64,000 nt of DNA. Origin: Stenotrophomonas sp. MMGLT7 (GTDB lineage Bacteria; Pseudomonadota; Gammaproteobacteria; Xanthomonadales; Xanthomonadaceae). The DNA is taken from contig NZ_JAJOZS010000017.1 of NCBI RefSeq assembly GCF_021168555.1, forward strand, positions 27,497 through 91,496. Reading direction: 5' to 3'. Made by a program: the position numbers and the translations under genes. Each line of letters starts with the position of its first letter. The stretch's first letter is position 1. Below the pieces are notes generated by a model. That model worked only from the letters and a program-made list of their open reading frames with translations. It was not told where the DNA came from and made no database searches. Shown in pieces: positions 37,918 through 46,988 of the stretch.

Positions 37918-37984
37918 CGCAGGATTTAACCATACGCCAGCGTCGGTTGCAGTATGCCCATGTCTGCCAATGCTTCACTGCACC

Positions 37985-38036
37985 ATACTGCCCAGTATTG
38001 ACATGGATCAAGACAGGTCCATACCATGTGGTATGG
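37985..38036 (+). promoter_or_regulatory. promoter/operator region between tetR and hydrolase-fadE
   Basis: Two dyads: ATACT-GCCC-AGTAT (37985-37998) and CCATAC-CATGTG-GTATGG (38019-38036). A perfect -35 TTGACA lies between them at 37998-38003. The second dyad overlaps the likely hydrolase start codon, so a bound TetR protein could block both transcription and translation initiation. The -10 is not obvious (ATACCA at 38021). Confidence 0.55.
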
Positions 38037-38950
38037 TCAAGTCTTCCTCCATCGAAACAGGCACGACATCGAGCAGTGCCGATGCGCAGGAAATGCATCT
38101 GGCAGTGACGACACGGGGAGCAGCAGTGCGCGGCACCGTGCTGCTGGCGCATGGTTTTGGCCAGACTCGCCATGCGTGGAAGGAAACCTCGGCCGCGCTG
38201 GCCGCCGCCGGCTACCGCACGCTCGCCTACGATGCGCGCGGACACGGCGACTCGAGCCGCAATCCCGCCGACGTCGCCTACGACGGCCAGCAGTTCACCG
38301 ACGACCTGATCGTCCTGGCCGGCGAGCTGCCCTCCCCGCCCGTACTGGTCGCCGCGTCGATGGGCGGCTTGTTCGGGCTGCTGGCCGAGTCGCGCTGGCC
38401 CGGGCTGTTCGCCGCGATGGTGCTGGTCGACATCACGCCACGCTGGGATACGCGCGGGGTCGAGCGGATCCTCCGGTTCATGACCGCGCATCCGCAGGGC
38501 TTCGATTCGCTGCAACACGCCGCCGATGCGATCTCCGCCTACCTGCCGCATCGTCCGCGCAAGTCGGCGGACGGGCTCGGCGCGTTGCTGCACGAGGACG
38601 CCGATGGGCGCTGGCAGTGGCACTGGGACCCTCGCCTGGTCGACGAACTTGCACGCGACAGCGAACGCCACCAGGACACCCTCGCCCAGGCCGCACGCCA
38701 GGTCGGCTGCCCCGTCCTGCTGGTCAGCGGTGGCCGCAGCACGCTCGTCACGCCGCAGACGGTCGCCGAATTCCTGCAGTTGGTCCCGCATGCTACCCAC
38801 GTCGAGCTATCGGATGCCACGCACATGGTCGCCGGCGACGACAACAACGCATTTACCGCAACTGTGTTGAACTACCTGGACGCACTGCCCACGGCGCTCG
38901 CCCGCGCAACGTCCGCCGTTACCGAGCACGTCACCGGAGCACATCCATGA
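38033..38950 (+). CDS. alpha/beta hydrolase
   Basis: 305 aa. Core motifs are LLAHGFGQTRHAW (oxyanion loop), AYDARGHGDSSRNP, the nucleophile region LVAASMGGLFGLL (Ser in ASMGG, a slightly atypical elbow), VLLVSGGRSTLV and the final His in SDATHMVAGDDNNAF. No signal peptide, so cytoplasmic. Starts at 38003, 38033 or 38093 are possible; the middle one is used. It overlaps fadE by 4 bp, so the two are coupled; a thioesterase or lipase-like role in fatty acid breakdown is the natural inference. Confidence 0.88.
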   Translation: MVKSSSIETGTTSSSADAQEMHLAVTTRGAAVRGTVLLAHGFGQTRHAWKETSAALAAAGYRTLAYDARGHGDSSRNPADVAYDGQQFTDDLIVLAGELPSPPVLVAASMGGLFGLLAESRWPGLFAAMVLVDITPRWDTRGVERILRFMTAHPQGFDSLQHAADAISAYLPHRPRKSADGLGALLHEDADGRWQWHWDPRLVDELARDSERHQDTLAQAARQVGCPVLLVSGGRSTLVTPQTVAEFLQLVPHATHVELSDATHMVAGDDNNAFTATVLNYLDALPTALARATSAVTEHVTGAHP

Positions 38951-41421
38951 GCATCGTCGTTCCCTTCCTTGCCGTCCTGCTGGCGGGCGGCTTCGCCGCC
39001 TACCACCGCCTGCGGCTCGCCCTGTGGGTCGCCATCAGCGCCACATTGCTGGTCGCCTGCTGGCTGCTGGGCGCCAACGCCATCGCCTCGATCGTCGCTG
39101 CGGTCATCGTCGCCGTGATCGCGGTGCCGGTGCTGTTGCCGGCCATCCGCAAGCCGCTGCTGACCGCGCCGCTGATCAAGGTGTTCCGCAAGGTGCTGCC
39201 GCCACTGTCGCAGACCGAGCGCATCGCGCTGGAGACCGGCTCGGTGGGCTTCGAGGGCGAGCTGTTCACCGGCGATCCGGACTGGCACAAGCTGCTGAAC
39301 TATCCCAAGCCGCAGCTGACCGCCGAGGAACAGGCGTTCCTCGATGGCCCGGTCGAGGAACTGTGCGGCATGGTCAACGAGTGGGAGATCAACCACGTCC
39401 ATGCAGACCTGCCGCCGGAACTGTGGGAGTTCATCAAGAAGAACCGGTTCTTCGGCATGATCATCCCCAGGGAATACGGCGGCCTGGGCTTCTCGGCACT
39501 GGCGCACCACAAGGTGATCCAGAAGATCGCCTCTATCTCCAGCGTGGTCAGCTCCACCGTAGGCGTGCCCAATTCGCTCGGCCCGGGCGAATTGCTGGTG
39601 CACTACGGCACCCAGGAACAGAAGGACTACTACCTGCCGCGCCTGGCCGCTGGCGAGGAAGTCCCGTGCTTCGGCCTGACCGGCCCGTTCGCCGGTTCCG
39701 ATGCCACCTCGATCCCCGACTACGGCATCGTCTGCAAGGGCGAGTGGAGCGGCGCGCAGGTGCTGGGCGTCAAGCTCACCTTCGACAAGCGCTACATCAC
39801 CCTGGCGCCGGTGGCGACGATCATCGGCCTGGCGTTCCGCATGTACGACCCGGACGGCCTGCTCGGCGATACCCGCGACATCGGCATCACCCTGGCGCTG
39901 CTGCCGCGCGAGACCGAGGGCGTGGAGGTCGGACGCCGCCACTTCCCGCTGAACTCGCCGTTCCAGAACGGCCCGGTGCGCGGCAAGGAGGTCTTCATCC
40001 CGTTGAGCCAGCTGGTGGGCGGCCCGGACTGGGCCGGCAAGGGCTGGAACATGCTCAACGAGTGCCTGGCCGTGGGTCGCTCGATCACCCTGCCGTCCAC
40101 CGCCAGCGGCGGCGCCAAGGCCGGCGCGGTCGTCACCGGCGCCTATGCGCGCATCCGCAAGCAGTTCGGCCTGTCGGTCGGCCGTTTCGAGGGCGTGGAA
40201 GAAGCGCTGGCACGCATCGGCGGCAAGGCCTACGCGATCAGCGCGCTGTCGCAGGCCACCGCCGCCGCGGTGGACCGCGGCGACGTGCCGTCGGTGCCAT
40301 CGGCGATCGCCAAGTACCACTGCACGACGATGGGCCGCGAGGTCGTCAGCGACATGATGGACGTGGTCGGCGGCAAGGGCATCATCCTCGGCCCGCGCAA
40401 CTTCGCCGGCCGCGCCTGGCAGGCCTCGCCGATCGGCATCACCGTCGAGGGCGCCAACATCATGACCCGCAGCCTGCTGATCTTCGGCCAGGGCGCGATC
40501 CTGTGCCATCCATGGGTGATGAAGGAGATGAAGGCGGCGCAGGATACGGATGCGCAGCGCGGACTCGACGAGTTCGACCGCAGCCTGTTCGGGCACATCC
40601 GCTTCGGCATCTCCAATGCGGTGCGCTCGTTCTGGTTCGGCATCACCGGTGCGCGCATCGGCTCGGCGCCCGGCGACGCCTACACCCGCCGCTACTTCCG
40701 CAAGCTGGACCGCTACTCGGCCAACCTGGCGCTGATGGCCGACGTGTCGATGCTGATGCTCGGCGGCAAGCTCAAGTTCAAGGAATCGCTGTCCGGCCGC
40801 CTGGGCGACGTGCTCAGCCACATCTACATGGCCAGCGCGATGCTCAAGCGCTACCACGACGAGGGCGCGCCGGTCGCCGACCAGCCGCTGCTGGCGTGGG
40901 CCTTCCACGACAGCGTGCACAAGATCGAGCTGGCCCTGTCGGCGGCGCTGCGCAACTTCCCGGTGCGTCCGGTCGGCTGGCTGATGTGGGCGCTGATCTT
41001 CCCGCTGGGCCGTCGTGCCGAGGCTCCCGGCGACCGTCTGGGGCATCGCGTCGCGGCGCTGCTGATGACGCCCAACGAGGCGCGCGACCACCTCGCCGAG
41101 GGCGTGTTCCTGACGCCCTGCGAGACCAACCCGGGCGGCCGCATCGCCAGCTACCTGGGCAAGGCGGTGATGGCCGAGCCGGTGGAGCGCAAGTTCCTCA
41201 AGGCGCTCAAGAGCAAGGGCATCGAGGCACTGGACTTCCCCTCGCAGCTGGACGAGGCGGTGCGCGAAGGCGTGATCAGCGCAGAGGAACGCAAGCTGCT
41301 GGAGGAACTGCGCGAGATCACGCTGGACACCATCAGCGTCGACGATTTCGACAGCGACGAACTTCGCGCCGCCAGCTACTTCGACCGCAAGCGTTCCGAT
41401 GCCTCCCGCGAGGCGGCATAG
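38947..41421 (+). CDS. fadE: acyl-CoA dehydrogenase, FadE type
   Basis: 824 aa, the long FadE class that carries out the first oxidation step of fatty acid beta-oxidation. Two N-terminal membrane segments (MSIVVPFLAVLLAGGFAAYH; ALWVAISATLLVACWLLGAN and IASIVAAVIVAVIAVPVLLP) are typical of FadE. The flavoprotein core has FFGMIIPREYGGLGFSALAH, CFGLTGPFAGSDATSIPDYG (FAD/substrate binding), and NECLAVGRSITLPSTASGGA. A large C-terminal extension (KYHCTTMGREVVSDMMDVVG onward, then DUF1974-like) completes it. It is translated with the hydrolase upstream and probably under the divergent TetR regulator. Confidence 0.96.
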   Translation: MSIVVPFLAVLLAGGFAAYHRLRLALWVAISATLLVACWLLGANAIASIVAAVIVAVIAVPVLLPAIRKPLLTAPLIKVFRKVLPPLSQTERIALETGSVGFEGELFTGDPDWHKLLNYPKPQLTAEEQAFLDGPVEELCGMVNEWEINHVHADLPPELWEFIKKNRFFGMIIPREYGGLGFSALAHHKVIQKIASISSVVSSTVGVPNSLGPGELLVHYGTQEQKDYYLPRLAAGEEVPCFGLTGPFAGSDATSIPDYGIVCKGEWSGAQVLGVKLTFDKRYITLAPVATIIGLAFRMYDPDGLLGDTRDIGITLALLPRETEGVEVGRRHFPLNSPFQNGPVRGKEVFIPLSQLVGGPDWAGKGWNMLNECLAVGRSITLPSTASGGAKAGAVVTGAYARIRKQFGLSVGRFEGVEEALARIGGKAYAISALSQATAAAVDRGDVPSVPSAIAKYHCTTMGREVVSDMMDVVGGKGIILGPRNFAGRAWQASPIGITVEGANIMTRSLLIFGQGAILCHPWVMKEMKAAQDTDAQRGLDEFDRSLFGHIRFGISNAVRSFWFGITGARIGSAPGDAYTRRYFRKLDRYSANLALMADVSMLMLGGKLKFKESLSGRLGDVLSHIYMASAMLKRYHDEGAPVADQPLLAWAFHDSVHKIELALSAALRNFPVRPVGWLMWALIFPLGRRAEAPGDRLGHRVAALLMTPNEARDHLAEGVFLTPCETNPGGRIASYLGKAVMAEPVERKFLKALKSKGIEALDFPSQLDEAVREGVISAEERKLLEELREITLDTISVDDFDSDELRAASYFDRKRSDASREAA

Positions 41422-41688
41422 GCGGCACCGGCGCGACATGCATGGCCACTCGGACGGCGGGCTCAGGCCCGCCGTCTGCATGTACGGACAAGGTCATCCT
41501 CGGATCGGCCGGTGCCCGTGCGCCGCCCTGCCGAGGTGGCCAGGCTCCTGGGTGGGCCGGCCATCGTCGCCGCCCCGGATAGGCAAGGCAGGCGCGGAGG
41601 ATGAGAGCGTCGGCACCCACGGCGCGCAAATCGGATCGCGCCGCACCGGTGCAGCGTCCATGACTGCAGGCTCGCGGCACCGGTGGGA

Positions 41689-42048
41689 CTAGGACGAAGA
41701 CCGCAACGCAACCGCCGCCAACGCAACCAGTGCCGGCAATGCCTGCACGTAGAAGATGCGCCGGTTGACGCTCCATGCGCCGTAGATGCCGGCCACGACG
41801 ACACAGGCCAGGAAGAACGTAACGACCGGCCACTGTCCGCTTGCCAGTCCCCACAGCAGTCCGACTGCAAGAAAGCCGTTGTACAGCCCCTGGTTGGCCG
41901 CGAGCACGCGGGTGAGCTCGGCCTTTTCGGCGGTGTTGCGAAACGTCTTCAGGCCCAGCGGACGCGTCCACAGGAACATTTCCAGCACCAGGAAGTACGC
42001 GTGCAACAGCGCCACCACCAGCACCAGCGAGATCGCGAGAACGGTCAT
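41689..42048 (-). CDS. DUF1304 family small membrane protein
   Basis: 119 aa with four hydrophobic segments. DUF1304 landmarks are HAYFLVLEMFLWTRP near the N-terminus, FRNTAEKAELTRVLAANQGL and YNGFLAVGLLWGL. Function unknown; annotated elsewhere only as a predicted integral membrane protein. It is convergent with fadE, separated by about 270 bp in which I see no gene. Confidence 0.93.
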   Translation of the reverse strand: MTVLAISLVLVVALLHAYFLVLEMFLWTRPLGLKTFRNTAEKAELTRVLAANQGLYNGFLAVGLLWGLASGQWPVVTFFLACVVVAGIYGAWSVNRRIFYVQALPALVALAAVALRSSS

Positions 42049-42264
42049 CGAGGCCTTCCGTCAAGAAAGCCGCCAGCTTGTCACAGAATCCCGGCGTCGA
42101 GCAGCCGGAGCGTGCCCGTGCCTGCCGGGAGCCAGCTGGAAAAAGGAACGCATCCCGCGGCGGCGCCAGAACCGGCATGCGCGCCGCGCCCGGCGATCCG
42201 ATGACGCCCGTCGACGCCGGCTGGGCCGCCTCGGCCTGTTCGCACCTCGGTTCATGCCAGGGAC

Positions 42265-43638
42265 TCATGCGGCCCTGCCATCGGCAACGGGCTCCTGCCC
42301 CTTTTCGGGCAGGTTGCGCTGGGTCTGGATGACCCGCCAGGCGCCGAAGGTCATGCCCGCGGCCACGCCGACGCCGGCCAGGAACACCAGGTGCGAGCCG
42401 AGCGCGGTCAGCAGCTTGTGCACCCAGACGAAGGTCAGGTCGCCACCGCGGTAGACCACGGTGTCGATCACCGCCTTGGCCTTGTAGCGCGACTCGCGGT
42501 CGACCCGGGTGTAGAGCGTCTCGCGCGCCGGCTTGGCCAGCGAGAACTCGCCCGCGCGGGTCATCACCTGCACCACCGCCACCAGCAGCGGGAACGGCGA
42601 GGCGGCCAGCAGCGAGAAACCGATCAGGATCGCCAGCGCCGGCAGTAGCAACAGCGGGGCGATACCGAAACGGCGCAGCAGCCAGCGCGTCAGGAACAGC
42701 TGCACGACGATGGCCAGTCCGTTCACCGCCAGGTCGATATTGGCGTAATAGGCGGTGCGCGCCTCGTCCTCGACGAAGAAGCGCCGGGCGATGGCCGCCT
42801 GCTCGTTGTACAGCAGCGTGCCGACGCCGACGCCGAAGAACATCAGCACCGCCAGCGCCCGCAGCAGCGGATCGCTCCATACCAGCCGCAGGCCGGCCAG
42901 CACGGTGCCGCCCATCGCCTGCTCGCCGTCGGGTTGCAGCTGCCTCTGCTCGCGGCGCAGCGCGAACCTGCGCAGCTTGAGAATGCACAGCAGGCACACG
43001 CCCAGGAAGCAGGCCGAGACCAGCAACAGGTTGCCCACGCCCACCCGCTCGGCCAGCAGGCGGGTGATCAACGGCCCGGTCAACGCGCCGATGGTGCCGC
43101 CGGCGCCGATGTAGCCGTAGACCTGCTTGGCGGTGTCGTTGTCGAACACGTCGGCCATGTAGCTCCAGAACACCGACACGGCAAACAGGTTGAACACCGC
43201 CACCCAGATGAAGAACACCGCGCCACGCCCGGGCGTGTCGTGGTCGAACATCCAGTAGAAGGCCAGCAGGCAGGCGATGAAGGCCAGGTACACCACCGGC
43301 AGGAACACCCGCCGCGGGAAACGCGACACCAGTGCGCCATACAACGGCTGCAACAGCACCATGCACACGAAGGTGCCGGTGAACAGCACCTGCAGGGTGA
43401 AGTCGCCCAGCGAGATGCCGGTGCGGCCGGCCCATTGCACCAGGGCCGCGGGGAACACCGCCAGCACGTCGCTGGAGGCACCCATCGCGTCGCGTACCGG
43501 ACGCAGCACGTAGTAGCCGGTCAGCAGGCAGAAGAAGTACAGCAGCGACCACCACAGTGCCGGCGAATCCACGCCGAGCGCGGAGAACGTGTGCCGGAAT
43601 CCGCCGGCCTTGCCGCCGCGGGAAGAAGGTGCGTTCAT
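42265..43638 (-). CDS. MFS-type NTP/NDP exchange transporter-like protein
   Basis: 457 aa with about twelve hydrophobic segments. The opening LWWSLLYFFCLLTGYYVLRP-VRDAMG motif, PLYGALVSRFPRRVFLPVVY and later TRAGEFSLAKPARETLYTRV plus DRESRYKAKAVIDTVVYRGG with DL are characteristic of the ATP/ADP-translocase-like group within the major facilitator superfamily. In free-living bacteria the substrate is not established, so nucleotide transport is a family label. The ATG at 43638 starts just before the first helix; upstream in-frame sequence is not protein-like. Confidence 0.85.
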   Translation of the reverse strand: MNAPSSRGGKAGGFRHTFSALGVDSPALWWSLLYFFCLLTGYYVLRPVRDAMGASSDVLAVFPAALVQWAGRTGISLGDFTLQVLFTGTFVCMVLLQPLYGALVSRFPRRVFLPVVYLAFIACLLAFYWMFDHDTPGRGAVFFIWVAVFNLFAVSVFWSYMADVFDNDTAKQVYGYIGAGGTIGALTGPLITRLLAERVGVGNLLLVSACFLGVCLLCILKLRRFALRREQRQLQPDGEQAMGGTVLAGLRLVWSDPLLRALAVLMFFGVGVGTLLYNEQAAIARRFFVEDEARTAYYANIDLAVNGLAIVVQLFLTRWLLRRFGIAPLLLLPALAILIGFSLLAASPFPLLVAVVQVMTRAGEFSLAKPARETLYTRVDRESRYKAKAVIDTVVYRGGDLTFVWVHKLLTALGSHLVFLAGVGVAAGMTFGAWRVIQTQRNLPEKGQEPVADGRAA

Positions 43639-44087
43639 CGAGATCCAAGTCCGCCAACGGGCCAAACAGGGCGGCTTGTCCTGCCGTCTCGCGCGCAAGG
43701 TATCCGATGCATTGCAACATCGCCAGCATTTCCGCGCGGCGCGCACCTGGCTGCCGACGGCAGTCCGCTGCTCCGATCCACGCGCGTACTCACGCCTCCT
43801 GTGCAGCGAGAGCGCGACCCTACTCGCGAGCGACTGGCCGATGCCGCGGCCACGGCGGTCCACCTCGGCAGGAAGTGCCGGCACACGGCAAATACGGCCG
43901 AACGGCAAACGGCCGCCCCCCGCCCCGACGCGCAGACGCGATCCCGGAACACCCTTCACACGCATTCACGAAATCAATGATTTCTCTTGTTTATCAACAA
44001 GATGCCCATTCATCTTGTTCTTGTTTGTGCAATCCGGAAATGCGGCGCTAGAATCGGGTCAAGGCGGTGTCATCAGGGCATGAATCC
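43639..44087. other. divergent intergenic region between transporter and serine hydrolase
   Basis: About 450 bp. The left 300 bp are GC-rich with open but non-protein-like frames. The right 120 bp turn AT-rich and contain the dyads and promoter described at 43970-44054. Confidence 0.5.
43970..44054 (+). promoter_or_regulatory. tandem palindromes and promoter before the serine hydrolase gene
   Basis: GAAATCAATGATTTC (43970-43984) is a perfect 15-bp palindrome around one base. AACAAGATG and CATCTTGTT (43996-44019, 6-bp spacer) form a second perfect dyad. Downstream, TTGTGC (44025-44030) and TAGAAT (44049-44054) with an 18-bp spacer are a plausible promoter, 33 bp before the ATG at 44088. Two different operators upstream of one gene suggest two regulators or one MarR/GntR-like factor. 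Confidence 0.6.
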
Positions 44088-45467
44088 ATGAAGCAGAACA
44101 ACGGGCGTCGGCGCTTCCCATCGGTTGCGTCTGGGTTGCTGGGGGCACTGCTTCCCCTGGCGATGTCCTCCACCGCGCAGACACCGGCGCCGGACACGCA
44201 GACGCTCGCGTATTCCCCGTCACGGGCGGTGTCGCCGGCACAGCCGCAGCTGTATCGCACTTCGCTGGGCACGTCGCGGACCAAGCCGCTGCCGGAAGAC
44301 TTCAACGTCGCCGCCTTCGAGTCGATGGCCGAGCAACTGACCTACGGCGAACGCGTACCGGGCCTGGCCCTGGCGATCGTGCAGAACGGCCGCATCCTCA
44401 GCGCCAAGGGCTACGGCGTCACCGACGTCAACCGCCCGCAGCCGGTGGACTCGCATACGGTGTTCCGCCTGGCATCGCTGTCCAAGGCCTTCGCCGGCAC
44501 CATGGCCGGGCTGCTGGTCAACGACGGCACCCTGCGCTGGGACAGCAAGGTCACCGACTTCGTCCCCAGCTTCAAGCTCGCCAATCCGGCCGCTACCGAG
44601 CGGCTCACCGTCGCCGACCTGGTGAGCCAGCGCGTGGGCGTGCCGTCCAACGCATATGACCGCGACGTCGAAGCCAACGTCGACTACTACACCCTGACCC
44701 AGAAGCTCGCCTCGGCGCCGCTGAAGTGCCAGCCGGGGCAGTGCTACTCCTACCAGAACGTTGCCTTCAGCGTGATCGGCGACGTGGTGTTCGCCGCCTC
44801 CGGCAGCTTCTACGAGCAGGCGGTCGAGCGCCGCATCCTCAAGCCGCTGGGCATGAACGACGCCAGCCTCGGGCTGGCCGGCATCCAGGCCAGCCCGAGC
44901 TGGGCGCGCCCGCATGTGCGCAGCCGCAACGGCTGGGTCTCGCTCACCCCCAAGCCGACCTACTACCGTCTCGCGCCGGCGGCCGGCGTCAATGCCAGCA
45001 TCAACGACATGGCGCAGTGGCTGATCGCGCAGACCGGACACCGTCCCGACGTGCTGCCGGCGCCGCTGCTCGCCACCCTGCACGCACCGCTGATTTCCAC
45101 GCCGGGCGAGATGCGCGGCGGATGGCGCCGCCAGCGCGTGGATTCGGCCGGCTACGCGATCGGCTGGCGCGTGTTCGACTATGCCAGGCACGAGGTGGTG
45201 TTCCATGCCGGTGCGGTCCAGGGATACCGCGGACTGATCGCACTGGTGCCGGAAAGCGACCTGGGCATCGCCATCCTCTGGAACGGCGAAAGCAGCCTGC
45301 CTTCCGGCCTGCTGCCGACCATCCTCGATCGCGCGCTCGGCCTGCCCACGCAGCGCTGGCTGGACGTGGATACCGATTTCGGCAGCGAGAACCTGATGGC
45401 CGAGCGCCCCGCGCCGGGCGAGAGCAAGGGCGCCTCTTCCAGCAAGGCGGTGGCTTCGCCACGCTGA
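44088..45467 (+). CDS. class C beta-lactamase-like serine hydrolase
   Basis: 459 aa, exported: signal peptide in KQNNGRRRFPSVASGLLGAL with cleavage near STAQTPA. The serine-hydrolase triad motifs are SxxK in FRLASLSKAFAG (Ser about 138), YxN in CYSYQNVAF, and HxG in VVFHAGAVQGYRG, in place of KTG. This set is seen in esterase EstB, D-aminopeptidases and penicillin-binding-protein-like enzymes as well as AmpC. The C-terminal 45 residues are low complexity (PGESKGASSSKAVASPR). Substrate unknown; true beta-lactamase activity should not be assumed. Confidence 0.9.
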   Translation: MKQNNGRRRFPSVASGLLGALLPLAMSSTAQTPAPDTQTLAYSPSRAVSPAQPQLYRTSLGTSRTKPLPEDFNVAAFESMAEQLTYGERVPGLALAIVQNGRILSAKGYGVTDVNRPQPVDSHTVFRLASLSKAFAGTMAGLLVNDGTLRWDSKVTDFVPSFKLANPAATERLTVADLVSQRVGVPSNAYDRDVEANVDYYTLTQKLASAPLKCQPGQCYSYQNVAFSVIGDVVFAASGSFYEQAVERRILKPLGMNDASLGLAGIQASPSWARPHVRSRNGWVSLTPKPTYYRLAPAAGVNASINDMAQWLIAQTGHRPDVLPAPLLATLHAPLISTPGEMRGGWRRQRVDSAGYAIGWRVFDYARHEVVFHAGAVQGYRGLIALVPESDLGIAILWNGESSLPSGLLPTILDRALGLPTQRWLDVDTDFGSENLMAERPAPGESKGASSSKAVASPR

Positions 45468-45491
45468 CCCGCATACGACACGCCCGATACC

Positions 45492-45524
45492 AAGAAGGAC
45501 GGCCCCGGGGCCGTCCTTCTTTCG
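45492..45524. terminator. terminator after the serine hydrolase gene
   Basis: AAGAAGGACGGCCCC followed immediately by its exact reverse complement, then TTTCG. The structure is symmetric and could work in both directions; it lies 25 bp after the serine hydrolase stop. Confidence 0.85.
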
Positions 45525-45571
45525 TATCGGCATGGCCTGGACGAGCGCCGGCACCGCCGACCCGACACCCA

Positions 45572-45612
45572 TAAAAAAGCTCCTTCCCCGCTGGGCATCG
45601 GGGAAGGAGCTT
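45572..45612 (-). terminator. terminator of the histone-like gene
   Basis: On the minus strand AAGCTCCTTCCCC, 9-nt loop, GGGGAAGGAGCTT, then TTTTAT. It lies about 20 bp after the histone-like stop. Confidence 0.9.
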
Positions 45613-45631
45613 GACAGGTACGACTAGCCGA

Positions 45632-46102
45632 TCAGATCAGCGGTGCGGGCGTCGCCGGCAGCGCGACCGGAGCCGGCTTCTTCTTGCGCGGAGCCGCCTT
45701 CTTCGGGGCAGCCTTCTTCGCAACCGTCTTCTTGGTGGCGGCCTTCTTGGCTGCCGGCTTCTTGGTCGCCTTCTTGGCGGCGACCTTCTTGGCCGGTGCC
45801 TTCTTCGCGGCCTTCTTCACGACCTTCTTGGCAGGGGACTTCTTGGTGGCCTTCTTGGCTACCTTCTTGGTCGCGGTCTTCTTGGCTACCTTCTTGGTGG
45901 CCTTCTTCGGCGTCACCTTCTTGGCAACCTTCTTCGCGACCTTCTTCACCGCCTTCTTGGCGCCGGCGACCTTCTTGGCCACCTTCTTTGCGACCTTCTT
46001 GGCGGCCTTCTTCACGGTGCCCTTCTTTGCAGGTTTCGTGGCGGCCTTCTTCACCGCCTTCTTGGCAGCAGGTTTTTTCTTCGCAGCTTTCTTAGTGGCC
46101 AT
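45632..46102 (-). CDS. histone H1-like Ala/Lys-rich DNA-binding protein
   Basis: 156-aa low-complexity protein built almost wholly from Ala-Lys-Lys and Val-Ala-Lys-Lys units (such as KKVAKKVAKKVAGAKKAVKK), ending in an Ala/Pro tail. It resembles AlgP/HC1-like histone mimics found in xanthomonads and pseudomonads; it should bind DNA nonspecifically through its charge. The repeat nature explains long open frames on the opposite strand, which are artefacts. The DNA repeats make copy number prone to slippage. A candidate promoter is about 290 bp upstream (46392-46420), implying a long leader. Confidence 0.93.
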   Translation of the reverse strand: MATKKAAKKKPAAKKAVKKAATKPAKKGTVKKAAKKVAKKVAKKVAGAKKAVKKVAKKVAKKVTPKKATKKVAKKTATKKVAKKATKKSPAKKVVKKAAKKAPAKKVAAKKATKKPAAKKAATKKTVAKKAAPKKAAPRKKKPAPVALPATPAPLI

Positions 46103-46391
46103 AGGATGGCTCCTCGTCAGTGAACTATGGTTTGAAAACGCCCAGTTGAAGCAAGCCCGCGGCGCAGCTTCCGCCGTGGGAACCGCCGGCTCGACATGCG
46201 CGCCGTGACGGATACAGAAACACCCGCATCGTTCATCGATACGGGTGCCGTGTCGCTGATGACGTTGCCTTTCTCGGAGGGAAGCGGACCCAACTCCACC
46301 ATCGCCGGCTCATTGGTGGACGTACGAGTTGTGCTTCGCGCTCTGATGTCGATTCCGATCACTCTCTTTGGCAGCAACGTCTGCTGGGCGA

Positions 46392-46420
46392 AACCTAATC
46401 ACGGTTTTTTTTACTGTCAA
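46392..46420 (-). promoter_or_regulatory. candidate sigma-70 promoter of the histone-like gene
   Basis: On the minus strand TTGACA (46420-46415), 17-nt A-rich spacer, TAGGTT (46397-46392). Transcription from here would give a leader of about 280 nt before the histone-like ATG at 46102. Confidence 0.5.
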
Positions 46421-46934
46421 CACTCCTTTCGAAAAAATCCTCCCGCGTTGGCATGCGCATGTGCCGCCCACAGCGCCCATGCAGATACACGGACATTGCC
46501 GACGCATCGTTCAACGTATCCATCGCCGATACGCTCCATAAAAAAAACAGCACGTTTTAAGCGCTTTCCTCGCAAACGCCGTCGGCTCCTGCGCGTCGAC
46601 CATCGCAGCGCGGACAACGAAAGACGGTGCGGGCGCATCCTGTCGCCTTGCTGTCCGGCGCCTGAAAAAAAGTTCGCCGCGTGCTGCGCTTACGGCGCCG
46701 CATCAGTACAAATGCGCAAGATTCTCCGCGACAGAAGACGCGTTCCGACACGCCAGACACCATGCGGCGCGTACCGCATCGAGGCGACTACGGCGAAGAC
46801 GATGACGCCACCCTCACACCGCACGACGGAAGCTTCGGCGCATCGCAGCCGATGCATGTCCACCAGCAGCCCGCTGCCGGGATGCGGACATCGTCGCGAG
46901 CGAAGCAACAGGATCCGTCGTCCGCCGTCGTCGC

Positions 46935-46964
46935 AAAAAAAACCGGCCGCACATGGCGGCCGGC
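46935..46964 (-). terminator. terminator of gcvH
   Basis: On the minus strand GCCGGCCGCC, ATGT, GCGGCCGG, then eight T. It is about 25 bp after the gcvH stop. Confidence 0.92.
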
Positions 46965-46988
46965 GCATGACCATCCGTTGCCGGGCGA

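Larger units (their letters stand above)
46103..46988. other. intergenic region without a supported gene
   Basis: About 890 bp between the histone-like gene and gcvH. It has scattered A- and T-runs of 6-8 bases. An open frame on the plus strand (46196-47047) and one on the minus strand (46117-46377, 86 codons) translate to Arg/Ser/Pro-rich or featureless sequence without ribosome sites. The left part is probably the histone-like leader; the right end is the gcvH terminator. A small RNA could be hidden here but I cannot point to one. Confidence 0.5.

Noticed and set aside
44088..45467. Calling the serine hydrolase a resistance beta-lactamase
   Set aside because: SxxK and YxN are present, but the third motif is HxG instead of KTG, which is common in esterases and peptidases; resistance cannot be claimed from sequence.
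45611..46208. Open frames on the plus strand opposite the histone-like gene
   Set aside because: They are mirror readings of the Ala/Lys codon repeat (Leu/Gly, Pro/Ser or Phe/Ala repeats) with no ribosome site.
46117..46377. An 86-codon minus-strand frame in the histone-like leader
   Set aside because: No ribosome site and no recognisable domain. Not impossible as a small gene, but unsupported; treated as leader.
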